This document shows positions 16,174 through 22,829 of a stretch of 25,632 nt of DNA, piece after piece. The notes beneath the pieces are model-generated. The model ran no database searches. It was not told where the DNA came from and saw only the letters and a program-made list of their open reading frames with translations. The translations under genes and the position numbers were made by a program. Source of the DNA: a virus. Numbering within the stretch: position 1 is the first letter of the stretch; each line of letters begins with the position of its first letter. Where the stretch lies: IMG/VR virus record IMGVR_UViG_3300005831_000012, positions 1-25,632 of that record, one strand, 5' to 3'.

Positions 16174-16200
16174 TAGAAACTTTATAAATACAACAAAATT

Positions 16201-16464
16201 ATGAATACAGAAAAATTATCAGATTACGAAAAGGCATTACATATAGCTAATGTTATGCCCCGTTTTTATCTTGGTCAAGAAGTACAAACAAAAGACGGTA
16301 AAGGTATTATAGTTGATTTGAAAATGCAATGGAATGGATTATACATTGAGCCACATAGCAGCGAGGCTGTTGTTTGGTATTCAACAGAAGCCGCAGCAAG
16401 TAGAGAAGAAGGTGGTAATTGGGTTAGCTTCACTTATAGATTAACGGAACTGTCCGTTTCTTAA
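16201..16464 (+). CDS. Small conserved phage protein, unknown function
   Basis: This 87-residue protein shows GQEVQTKDGKGIIVDLKM, then NGLYIEPHSSEAVVWYSTEAA and WVSFTYRLTEL. It looks like a small beta-barrel of the SH3/KOW kind, and similar VVWY and WVS-SF-L phrases recur in Bacteroides phages. No enzymatic role is visible. It shares its general style with the neighbouring 15075 gene (STEEAAERWI versus STEAAASREEGGNWV), so the two may be related in use. Confidence 0.7.
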   Translation: MNTEKLSDYEKALHIANVMPRFYLGQEVQTKDGKGIIVDLKMQWNGLYIEPHSSEAVVWYSTEAAASREEGGNWVSFTYRLTELSVS

Positions 16465-16492
16465 ATGGGGCATAACACAGTAACATGACAAT

Positions 16493-17278
16493 ATGGATAA
16501 TATTAAACAGATATTAGAAGGAGTATATAATAATTTAGAGCTTAGGAGGACAATTGTACCTCTGTTTATTGGAAATCCTGGGGTAAGTAAGTCTGTACAA
16601 ATTAGGGATTTTGCCAAGGAAAAGGGAGTTCAATTAGTTCCCTTTATAACATCACAACGTAATCCCTTCGAAATCAGCGGATTAGCTATGCCGGATAGGG
16701 CAACCAAGAAGATGAGTTTCTGGGATTTTGATACACTATTAAAGATGAGGGATGGAGATATTCTATTCTTTGATGAAGTGTTTAATGGTAATCCAACAGT
16801 ATTAAACGCATGTTTAACTATTCTCGAAGAGAGAGAGATGATTTCAGGTAAAAAACTTCCTGACATAATGATAGTGGCAGCAGCTAATCCTCAGGGGATG
16901 GTTCCTCTGACTCCTCAAATTAAGGAAAGATTTATTTGGTATAAGTTTGAATTTCCTAAAAAGGAATGGAAGACTTATATGTTGAATAAATATAAAATGC
17001 CGGAAACAATATCTAATAAACTGGCTGTTCTGATTAATAATGAAGACTTTAAACGTGATAGTAACTATAATTCAGCAAGAAGTGTAGATAAGGCGGTTGG
17101 TATGGTTATATATAGAGTACCTACACCTTATGAGAATGAGTTATTACCTATTTTAAATACTTTGATTGAAAATAAAACAGGGCAGAATGTGGCATTATCT
17201 GGCGATAGGATTTTATCTCCTGGAGAATCAATACCTTGGATAAACATGATTAGATTAATTAAAGGAATTAAAGAGTAA
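16493..17278 (+). CDS. MoxR-type AAA+ ATPase
   Basis: This 261-residue AAA+ ATPase has Walker A GNPGVSKS (27-34), Walker B ILFFDEV (90-96; D94, E95) and a sensor-1 strand VAAANPQG (N132), followed by the MoxR-type insert and lid (VPLTPQIKERFIWYKF). MoxR proteins act with a VWA-domain partner to remodel or insert cofactors into target proteins. That partner is encoded five bases downstream. Such pairs are known from crAss-like phages without a settled function. The ATPase family is firm; its target in this phage is unknown. Confidence 0.92.
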   Translation: MDNIKQILEGVYNNLELRRTIVPLFIGNPGVSKSVQIRDFAKEKGVQLVPFITSQRNPFEISGLAMPDRATKKMSFWDFDTLLKMRDGDILFFDEVFNGNPTVLNACLTILEEREMISGKKLPDIMIVAAANPQGMVPLTPQIKERFIWYKFEFPKKEWKTYMLNKYKMPETISNKLAVLINNEDFKRDSNYNSARSVDKAVGMVIYRVPTPYENELLPILNTLIENKTGQNVALSGDRILSPGESIPWINMIRLIKGIKE

Positions 17279-17283
17279 ATTAC

Positions 17284-18300
17284 ATGGAATTATTAAAAAG
17301 TAAGAAATTTGAATTACCTATATTATATTTTATAAGTGATAGGGAAGAAATAAAAGATATACCGATAGGTGTTCCTTTTATTTATGGTAACAAAAAAGAT
17401 AAGGATAAGTTCGTAAGAATGTTGGAATATGAGGTTATTTGGAATAAAGCTGTTAAGTCTGGATTTCCTTTTAATTTCACAAAGCTACTAAAAGAAGCAG
17501 GATTCAGGAATGTTAAATTCTTTGATTTTTGTGATAACGTTTATTTAGACCACAAAAACATAGGGAATTATGATATTGAATCAATTACTAATCCAGAAAA
17601 AAAACTCTACAGAGGGGGTGATAGTTCTTTGTTTGAAGAATTCATAGAAGACTGTTCTGCTTATGTAGATGTGAATGTTTTAAAGAAATTAAATGTATTT
17701 CCTACATGGTTAATAGATATTGAAAAGGCAATTGAGACTAATGTACATAATTTTGCATTATATAACCCATACATGTATAACAAAAAACTTGATGGAATGT
17801 ATGGGGGTATTGATATGCAAAGTCCAAACAGGAATCTTATTGTGATAGACATATCTGCCAGCATACCAAGGGCAGTAGGAGTAACCTGCTTAACACTGGC
17901 CAAGCATTTAGTTGAAACTTTCTATGCTGACTTATTAATAACAGGTAGAGAGTCACATTTATTTCCTTATGAAGAAATTCAGAATGTGGACATAGAAGGT
18001 ACTTATGGTGCTTTCGGACAAGGAAATGAATCTGATATGTTTAGGCCATTAGTTACAGGGCAACCAAGAAAATACACTACAGCTATTGTATTTGGAGATA
18101 ATCATAGTCCCTGTGACCATTGGACACACACATCCAGAGTAGCTATAGGTAGAGAAGATGCTAAGAAGATGTGTACATGGACAGTAGAAAAAATGATTTC
18201 TCTACATACTGAGAGTGATACTATTAGAGCTGGGTATGGTGATTTCTTTGATGTAAAAGATGTACAACACATCAAAGGTTGGGTTAAGTACATAAAGTAA
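17284..18300 (+). CDS. VWA-domain protein, partner of the MoxR ATPase
   Basis: This 338-residue protein has a VWA (von Willebrand A) domain in its second half. The metal-ion adhesion site DxSxS reads DISAS at residues 189-193 (preceded by NLIVI), followed by a helix and the strand TFYADLLITG. The N-terminal half carries no motif I know. MoxR plus VWA pairs form chaperone-like complexes, and the five-base gap to the ATPase fits co-translation. The region TWLIDIEKAIETNVHNF and a later VFGDNHSPCDHWTH (with several histidines) give it a possible second metal site. Whether it is a metallopeptidase cannot be shown. Confidence 0.82.
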   Translation: MELLKSKKFELPILYFISDREEIKDIPIGVPFIYGNKKDKDKFVRMLEYEVIWNKAVKSGFPFNFTKLLKEAGFRNVKFFDFCDNVYLDHKNIGNYDIESITNPEKKLYRGGDSSLFEEFIEDCSAYVDVNVLKKLNVFPTWLIDIEKAIETNVHNFALYNPYMYNKKLDGMYGGIDMQSPNRNLIVIDISASIPRAVGVTCLTLAKHLVETFYADLLITGRESHLFPYEEIQNVDIEGTYGAFGQGNESDMFRPLVTGQPRKYTTAIVFGDNHSPCDHWTHTSRVAIGREDAKKMCTWTVEKMISLHTESDTIRAGYGDFFDVKDVQHIKGWVKYIK

Positions 18301-18330
18301 AAAGATTAAGAGAATTTTAGTATTAATTAA

Positions 18331-18346
18331 ATATATATATATATAT
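18331..18346. repeat. (AT)8 dinucleotide run
   Basis: Eight AT repeats lie four bases before the ATG at 18351. They form the A/T-rich leader of the next gene, and slipped-strand length changes there could vary spacing and translation. Confidence 0.6.
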
Positions 18347-18350
18347 CAAA

Positions 18351-18845
18351 ATGGGAAAAAAGTTTTTAACAAGCGGAGAAGTATTTGTAGTTAAAGGTTA
18401 TTTGAGTGAAAACGGTAGTAAAGTAGCTCCAGTATCTAACAAAGCATTTGTAGATGCTCAAAAACACGCAGAGTATATAATCACCTTTGCTGAAAAAGCA
18501 AAAGGTAAAGATTTTGTAGGCAAAAAAGCTGACAGTCTTGCAGATTTAAAAGAAGAGGTTAGGAAAGAACTAACTAAAAGTGATGTTAAATATCTTAGTG
18601 AGCCTAAGAAAGTTGCCAAAAGGCTACATGACCAATTAGCTGAGGAGGCTTTAGCTTTTATTAAATATGACAAAACTTTAGATAAAGTTAATCAGGTAAA
18701 TAATTTCTTACAACAATTCAACACGATTCAGGAATTTGAGGAGGTTGGATTATTCTTTGAAGAAGATATTGTCAAATTGGGTAAAATCTATACTATTGAT
18801 GAGATAGTTAAGGCGGTAGAATCAACTATTGACTTACTTAATTAA
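18351..18845 (+). CDS. Lysine-rich helical protein, unknown function
   Basis: This 164-residue lysine-rich, mainly helical protein has a beta start (FLTSGEVFVVKGYLSENGS) and long helices (DAQKHAEYIITFAEKAKGKDF, DLKEEVRKELTKS, FLQQFNTIQEFEEVGLFF). It has no recognised motif. It is the last gene before a strong terminator 10 bases after its stop and follows the MoxR/VWA pair by 50 bases, so it may be a client or regulator of that pair. That link rests on position only. Confidence 0.72.
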   Translation: MGKKFLTSGEVFVVKGYLSENGSKVAPVSNKAFVDAQKHAEYIITFAEKAKGKDFVGKKADSLADLKEEVRKELTKSDVKYLSEPKKVAKRLHDQLAEEALAFIKYDKTLDKVNQVNNFLQQFNTIQEFEEVGLFFEEDIVKLGKIYTIDEIVKAVESTIDLLN

Positions 18846-18855
18846 TCTTTAACAT

Positions 18856-18885
18856 AAAGACCAGATAGAAATATCTGGTCTTTTT
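18856..18885 (+). terminator. Rho-independent terminator with GAAA loop
   Basis: A perfect 12-bp stem pairs 18856-18867 (aaagaccagata) with 18872-18883 (tatctggtcttt), capped by the stable tetraloop GAAA and ending in five T. It closes the MoxR/VWA/18351 transcript. The next ATG lies 11 bases downstream with no visible promoter in between. Confidence 0.9.
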
Positions 18886-18895
18886 ATTTAAAAAT

Positions 18896-19648
18896 ATGAG
18901 AGAACAAATAGACTACGTAGTAAATTATATTAAGCAACTACCCATTGATGGTTGTATAACAGGTTCGTGCCTGTTGGGTGAGTATTGGGAAGGAATGGAT
19001 GTGGATTGCTTTGTGTATGATGAAAAGTCATTTAACAAGATATTGTTTGATTTAAAATATAACCCAGACTTTCAAATATTAGATAAACTTGAGAAATGGA
19101 AGTTTGACAAATATATAAACTGCGAGAATGGTAAGGCAAGCTTTGGTATTACTACAATTAAATTTGTATATAACACAGTTATCCCAGTAAATATAATACT
19201 AAAAAAATACGCTAAAAACACCTTCTCTGTTTTATCAAGTTTCGATATGGATATCATATCAAAAGCTTTGGATATTAAAACAGGATTGATATTAGACTTG
19301 TCCGGAGATAGTGTTAAGACAAAGACAGCCTCATGGAATCGTTGGAATACTGCATTTTATGACCCAGAACTTTGGCAAATTAGTAGGATATTAAGACAAC
19401 TTGAGAGGTTGATTAAATATCACAGAAGAGGTTTCAATACTGATGCAGTGTGTCTTAAATATATAGACTTAATTGATGAGGTACAAAATTACCAAAGTAT
19501 ATTTCAGTCAGAGAGCTTCAATGAAACTCTTAGTATCAGGAAGAAAAATACGAGAATAGTTAAACAGATATGTGAAACATGGTTAAAAACTCATGAAATG
19601 TCTGATGAACAGTTACAATTATTAAAAGAAAAAATTAAAGAGATATAA
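18896..19648 (+). CDS. Nucleotidyltransferase-fold protein
   Basis: This 250-residue protein shows the core of the nucleotidyltransferase superfamily: a GS motif (residues 23-24, ITGSCLLGEYWEG) followed by DVDCFVY (D35, D37), the two acidic metal ligands. A third region VIPVNIIL and SSFDMDI lies about 75 residues further on. The C-terminal half is helical (LWQISRILRQLERLIKYHRRG). Such proteins may transfer AMP or CMP to RNA, small molecules or proteins. They appear in phages as end-modifying or anti-defence enzymes. Target unknown. It starts 11 bases after a terminator. Confidence 0.75.
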   Translation: MREQIDYVVNYIKQLPIDGCITGSCLLGEYWEGMDVDCFVYDEKSFNKILFDLKYNPDFQILDKLEKWKFDKYINCENGKASFGITTIKFVYNTVIPVNIILKKYAKNTFSVLSSFDMDIISKALDIKTGLILDLSGDSVKTKTASWNRWNTAFYDPELWQISRILRQLERLIKYHRRGFNTDAVCLKYIDLIDEVQNYQSIFQSESFNETLSIRKKNTRIVKQICETWLKTHEMSDEQLQLLKEKIKEI

Positions 19649-19649
19649 T

Positions 19650-19838
19650 ATGGCAACGATAGATGATTTGTTAAGAGCATTACAGAATCCAGAAGGTAAT
19701 GCTAAGTTAAAAAATGATTATGAGACTTGGAGGCGAATTGGTAATAAAGATTCCTTTTCAGAACTTGGGCTAAGTTCAGGAGAATTAGATGACTTTTTAA
19801 AAGATTGGATAGGTGATAACCCTTATGAAAATATTTAA
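19650..19838 (+). CDS. Small acidic protein, unknown function
   Basis: This 62-residue acidic protein (DDLLRALQNPEG, then SSGELDDFLKDWIGDNPY) has no cysteines and no known motif. It begins one base after the nucleotidyltransferase stop and ends two bases before the next start, showing operon packing. It could be an inhibitor or partner of the nucleotidyltransferase, but this is only an idea from position. Confidence 0.65.
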   Translation: MATIDDLLRALQNPEGNAKLKNDYETWRRIGNKDSFSELGLSSGELDDFLKDWIGDNPYENI

Positions 19839-19840
19839 TT

Positions 19841-20125
19841 ATGAATAAGATACAACAATTTATAGCAGATAATAACCTTAGTTTAGATGGTAGTGGTAGT
19901 GAGTTAAATTCAACTCTTTGTATAATTTCAGGATATGCTTTATATGAAAGTAGAAATAACTTTAATTATTCTAAATTACTGAAAGATATTGAAGAAGATG
20001 GGTTATATGATTTAACAAGTGGTATTTCTTATGAACTTGAGAGGGTCTATGATTATGCATATAATCATGATTATGCTAACTGGTGGAAAGATGAGGGGGC
20101 TCATTCTAAATATATCTTTGAATAA
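19841..20125 (+). CDS. Hypothetical acidic protein
   Basis: This 94-residue acidic protein has a helical start (NKIQQFIADNNLSLDGSG) and a tyrosine-rich end (LERVYDYAYNHDYANWWKDEG). From memory its phrases (IISGYALY, YDYAYNHDYANWW) look like small proteins from Bacteroides phages and prophages with no assigned role. Its stop overlaps the next start by one base. Confidence 0.68.
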   Translation: MNKIQQFIADNNLSLDGSGSELNSTLCIISGYALYESRNNFNYSKLLKDIEEDGLYDLTSGISYELERVYDYAYNHDYANWWKDEGAHSKYIFE

Positions 20126-20586
20126 TGAGAAGTTTTTTGCTAAAAAATAACAGACCAATTGTTTCCTGGGGTATGCTTGAAGAAGGAACTTTATTCAAAG
20201 GGGACATACCAGAAGGTTATGATTTAGCAGTTAATCCTCATTATCCATACATTATTATTGATGTAGATAAACATCAAAATAAAAAAAATGGATTTGATAT
20301 TATTCCGGAACATCTTAAACAAGAGTTAAGTAATACGCTAAATTATCCAACTAAAAATAATGGAAGACATTATTGGTTCTATTATACAGGTAATAGTGAC
20401 TTACCAAATAAGGCAAGTGGATTAGGAATTGACTTAAGGGTGTGGAGTAGTGATAAGAATAATGGGGGATATGTAAAATGGCATCCAAGGAATACGATGA
20501 GAATAGAGGATGTTTTGTGGATGGCACAACCAAGTTCTAAAAAGATGAATGAGTGGATTGACCATTTATTCTTTTATAAAAAATAG
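20125..20586 (+). CDS. Minimal archaeo-eukaryotic primase (prim-pol) domain
   Basis: This 153-residue protein matches the catalytic core of the N-terminal bifunctional primase/polymerase domain. The sequence IIIDVDK (D46, D48) carries the metal-binding pair, GRHYWF (H82) the nucleotide-binding histidine, and GIDLRVW (D103) followed by GGYVKWHP the third acidic residue and the closing strand. No helicase or zinc domain is attached, so this is an unusually short stand-alone unit. It might prime DNA or extend primers at specific sites. The phage also has a TOPRIM primase at 10760, so the two may divide roles. A non-catalytic role cannot be excluded. Confidence 0.72.
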   Translation: MRSFLLKNNRPIVSWGMLEEGTLFKGDIPEGYDLAVNPHYPYIIIDVDKHQNKKNGFDIIPEHLKQELSNTLNYPTKNNGRHYWFYYTGNSDLPNKASGLGIDLRVWSSDKNNGGYVKWHPRNTMRIEDVLWMAQPSSKKMNEWIDHLFFYKK

Positions 20587-20738
20587 TACCACTCACACTA
20601 TGTAAAAATAGTGTCCCAGGAGTGAGTCCAATAGGGGTGAGGTACACACTATCCTATTTAGCCATATAAGGTATATTTATAAGCCGCAAGGTTATACGCT
20701 TATATAACTACCCAGGCTAAAGTCGGGGTTTTTTTTTT
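20587..20738 (+). ncRNA. Unidentified structured RNA element
   Basis: There is no gene between 20586 and 20771, yet this stretch is about 42% G+C by hand count, clearly above its surroundings, and forms several helices. They are: actcac/gtgagt (20591-20596 with 20622-20627) around actat/atagt; aatagg/cctatt (20630-20635 with 20653-20658); and a long hairpin of tagcc/ggcta (20659-20663 with 20715-20719), atataag/cttatat (20664-20670 with 20699-20705) and gtata/tatac (20671-20675 with 20693-20697). In the first and third hairpins the 3' strand carries a 9-base bulge with CCC. The pair gtacc/ggtac (20586-20590 with 20641-20645) could form a pseudoknot. Ten T follow. I match it to no named RNA family; strand is inferred from the T run. 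Confidence 0.6.
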
Positions 20739-20770
20739 AAATGTAAAGTAATTTACTCAAAATTTGTAAA

Positions 20771-21034
20771 ATGAATGAAAATAATATGTATAAACCTTCT
20801 TTTTGTAGAGTGGAAGTTACATTAAAAAGAGAATGCTATAAACACAGAGAAGATTTGTGGGAATGCAGATATAGAGGTAAGATACTTCAAACACCTATGA
20901 ATAGAATACAGTTTGAGTTAATGTCTGCAATGGATATAACTTCTTTATGGACTGTAATATTAGATTTTAATGAAATAGAAAGCATTAAAATTACTTGTGA
21001 TAATGTAAGAAATCCTTTTGAATATGATAGATGA
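20771..21034 (+). CDS. Hypothetical protein
   Basis: This 87-residue protein has an early cysteine-containing strand (SFCRVEVTLKRECYKHRED), a basic-aromatic middle (WECRYRGKILQTP) and a mixed end. It is the first gene after the structured RNA, with its ATG 32 bases past the T run, so it may be the target of that element. It overlaps the next gene by four bases. No family is recognised. Confidence 0.68.
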   Translation: MNENNMYKPSFCRVEVTLKRECYKHREDLWECRYRGKILQTPMNRIQFELMSAMDITSLWTVILDFNEIESIKITCDNVRNPFEYDR

Positions 21035-21630
21035 AAATTAGAGAATTATTAAAAGAAATTAAAGGTGTATTCAAACTACCTAAGAAGAGATATTATTTTG
21101 GTAAGTTGGCATTTGGTACACCATATTTTTATCCAAGAAACTTCTTATCAACTATTATTAGGGTTAGAAAGTTAAAACTTAGAGGTGAAGAAGAAAGAGT
21201 AAATTATAAAGAAAAATACCCTTATTCAAGAAATACTGACGATATAAAATTTTCTAACTCACCAATGGTAAGAAGAAACAAAGAATGGATTAAGAAGATA
21301 TTTGGCAATTATTATTTAATTCAAATAGGTTATCCTATTATGATTCATACAGTAGAACTTGGATACAAGTGGAAATATGATTCTATTAGATATGAATGGA
21401 GTCCACAATTTCATATATTATTCTTTGGATTGCAATTCTGTATATTCTGGAAAGCACCTAATGTAAATGATGATAAATACTATGAACAAATACTTTGGTG
21501 GATACATTGTGACAAAAATGTTAAAATTGCAAGAAGTACTTGGGGATGGGTAGACTGCAATACTAAAAAAAGTACTTGGAATGATGATTATTTAGAATGG
21601 GAGTATAGAGATGTAGATTTAGGATTATGA
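21031..21630 (+). CDS. Conserved phage protein rich in aromatics, unknown function
   Basis: This 199-residue protein is full of tryptophan, tyrosine and phenylalanine (YYFGKLAFGTPYFYPRNF, GYKWKYDSIRYEWSPQF, FFGLQFCIFWKAPNVNDD) and ends with KKSTWNDDYLEWEYRDV. I recall several of these phrases from long-known Bacteroides-phage hypothetical proteins. The hydrophobic patch FHILFFGLQFCIFW (about residues 127-140) might touch a membrane, but no classical membrane helix is clear. It overlaps genes on both sides by four bases. Role unknown. Confidence 0.72.
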   Translation: MKIRELLKEIKGVFKLPKKRYYFGKLAFGTPYFYPRNFLSTIIRVRKLKLRGEEERVNYKEKYPYSRNTDDIKFSNSPMVRRNKEWIKKIFGNYYLIQIGYPIMIHTVELGYKWKYDSIRYEWSPQFHILFFGLQFCIFWKAPNVNDDKYYEQILWWIHCDKNVKIARSTWGWVDCNTKKSTWNDDYLEWEYRDVDLGL

Positions 21631-21815
21631 AATGGATATGTAGTAAATGCAAAGGTTCTAATATAGAAGTTAAAGTTTGGATAGATGCAAATGACCAGAC
21701 AATATTGGATGATACTGGTGTAGATGATGATACATGGTGCAGAGATTGTGAGGAACATGTAGAATTTGACTTAATTGAGGATGAGGATAAAACACAATTG
21801 AAATTGGATTTATGA
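21627..21815 (+). CDS. Small zinc-ribbon protein
   Basis: This 62-residue protein has CSKC (C5, C8) and CRDC (C38, C41), forming a two-knuckle zinc ribbon with an acidic linker and an acidic C-terminal tail (FDLIEDEDKTQLKLDL). The pattern WICSKC, then VWIDAN and WCRDCEEH, recurs in small Bacteroides-phage proteins. It is coupled to neighbours by four-base overlaps. Function unknown. The acidic tail argues against strong DNA binding. Confidence 0.75.
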   Translation: MKWICSKCKGSNIEVKVWIDANDQTILDDTGVDDDTWCRDCEEHVEFDLIEDEDKTQLKLDL

Positions 21816-21997
21816 ATCTTACAAAAAAACAGGTAATACAATTTCTTGAATATGTAACTGGATATTATGCACCTGGATATAATAAAAAAACAAATAAATA
21901 CGGATATATCTGGAGAGGTAATGAAAATTACAGAGAAGAGATAGGTGTTAAGACTGGAGAAGAATTATTTGAACAATTTATAAAAAGTTTAGAATGA
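21812..21997 (+). CDS. Small hypothetical protein
   Basis: This 61-residue protein has a KKQVIQFLEYVTGYYAPGYN start, a central aromatic stretch and an acidic helical end (TGEELFEQFIKSLE). It has no motif. It overlaps its neighbours by four bases on each side (ATGA-type junctions), so it belongs to the same translationally coupled run. Confidence 0.65.
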   Translation: MNLTKKQVIQFLEYVTGYYAPGYNKKTNKYGYIWRGNENYREEIGVKTGEELFEQFIKSLE

Positions 21998-22527
21998 ATC
22001 AAGATAAGTTATACAGAAAAGAAGGTAGAAGATACGTAGAAGTATCAATGCCTGAAAGATTTGATATGCAAGATGGTATATGGTTAGTTTCAAGTAAACC
22101 TGGGGTTAAATCTATGTCATCATTATATTGGAAAGTTGGAGACTTAAAGAGACCTGTTGATATTATTACTCATGCAGGACTACAAACTCTGGAGAATGAT
22201 TTGGCAATATATCTAATGCAGTTAGGAGATGAAAATTCTCCAGAATTCAAAGAAGCTAAAGAGATAAGTAGTGGGTGGGTAAATAAGCCTGTTGGTTATT
22301 ATAACATATCAGCATCTCAATTAGTTAGCCTATTCATAAGAAGAATGGCTACCTATTTAGAAGAAGGAGAAACTATGCATTGGGATAGTCTTCAAATGAA
22401 GTTTAGGAGTGAAACTGAATTACATACTAAACCTGAATTTGAAGAAGGTGTAAAAGTATTGTATAAATTTACAGAGTGGTTAAAAAAGAATAATATTAAG
22501 TTTAGACAAAATAATAATATTGGATAA
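21994..22527 (+). CDS. Conserved phage protein, unknown function
   Basis: This 177-residue protein opens with KLYRKEGRRYVEVSM and DGIWLVSSKPG, phrases that I recall from a widespread Bacteroides-phage family with no known function. The later part is helical (LQTLENDLAIYLMQLG, LVSLFIRRMATYLEEGE, VLYKFTEWLKKNNIKF). It shows no catalytic arrangement or signal peptide. It overlaps the gene before by four bases and the next by one base (TAATG). Confidence 0.74.
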   Translation: MNQDKLYRKEGRRYVEVSMPERFDMQDGIWLVSSKPGVKSMSSLYWKVGDLKRPVDIITHAGLQTLENDLAIYLMQLGDENSPEFKEAKEISSGWVNKPVGYYNISASQLVSLFIRRMATYLEEGETMHWDSLQMKFRSETELHTKPEFEEGVKVLYKFTEWLKKNNIKFRQNNNIG

Positions 22528-22757
22528 TGAATGTAGATGTAAGAGAACAATACTGGACAACGGATAAAAGTGATAAAGAAGCTTTATTAATTAAAAGAAG
22601 CGTAATTAAGAAAGATTTAGCTCTTCTTACAGCTAAACCTCCATATGAAGTACGTATAGATGGTTGTGCCTTAACTGATACTCAAGAATGTACAAATGTA
22701 CTAATTTTGTTTAAAGAGGGGCAAATTAATGATATAGATAAGAAATTAGGGATATAA
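22527..22757 (+). CDS. Small hypothetical protein
   Basis: This 76-residue protein has a charged helical start (EQYWTTDKSDKEALLIKRSVIKKDL, residues about 7-31) and a strand with a cysteine (YEVRIDGCALTD), ending in DIDKKLGI. It is the last gene before the palindrome and promoter at 22754-22808; its stop codon lies in the left arm of the palindrome. It thus probably closes the upstream transcript. I do not recognise it. Confidence 0.66.
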   Translation: MNVDVREQYWTTDKSDKEALLIKRSVIKKDLALLTAKPPYEVRIDGCALTDTQECTNVLILFKEGQINDIDKKLGI

Positions 22758-22800
22758 TAATATTGGTTAATATAAATTTGTATTATTCCAATATTATTAT
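22754..22800. repeat. Perfect 13-bp inverted repeat spanning the promoter
   Basis: Left arm ataataatattgg (22754-22766) and right arm ccaatattattat (22788-22800) are perfect complements around a 21-base spacer. The spacer contains the -33 TTTG, and the right arm ends directly before the -7 box. It may be an operator for a dimeric repressor of the RNR unit, or a weak terminator for the gene ending at 22757. No long T run follows, which favours the operator reading. Confidence 0.65.
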
Positions 22801-22808
22801 TATCTTTG
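22777..22808 (+). promoter_or_regulatory. Bacteroidota-type promoter (TTTG / TATCTTTG)
   Basis: TTTG at 22777-22780 and TATCTTTG at 22801-22808, spaced by exactly 20 bases, match the Bacteroidota primary sigma factor consensus (TTTG, 19-21 bases, TAnnTTTG). Transcription should begin about 5-10 bases beyond 22808, shortly before the ATG at 22830, and read into the RNR gene. It is the only full match I found by eye in the gaps of this window. Confidence 0.78.
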
Positions 22809-22829
22809 CAACCCTTTAAATTAAAAATT

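Noticed and set aside
20113-20120. TATCTTTG as a promoter -7 box before the prim-pol gene
   Set aside because: There is no TTTG 19-21 bases upstream, and the start codon follows after four bases, too close for a normal transcript.
3135-20586. Genome-wide reassignment of TAG to an amino acid
   Set aside because: TAG ends several genes here cleanly (166, 3314, 16173, 20586), in two cases followed directly by another stop, and no gene contains an internal TAG that must be read.
20682-20718. Twister-sister-like loop (AGCC, GCAAG, then ACCCA, GGCT) in the structured RNA
   Set aside because: Only one side of an internal loop resembles that ribozyme; the further helices and junction are missing, and a longer competing hairpin pairs the same bases.
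22806-22829. TTG at 22806 as start of the small gene before RNR
   Set aside because: The TTG is part of the -7 promoter box and would not be in the transcript; the ATG at 22830 fits.
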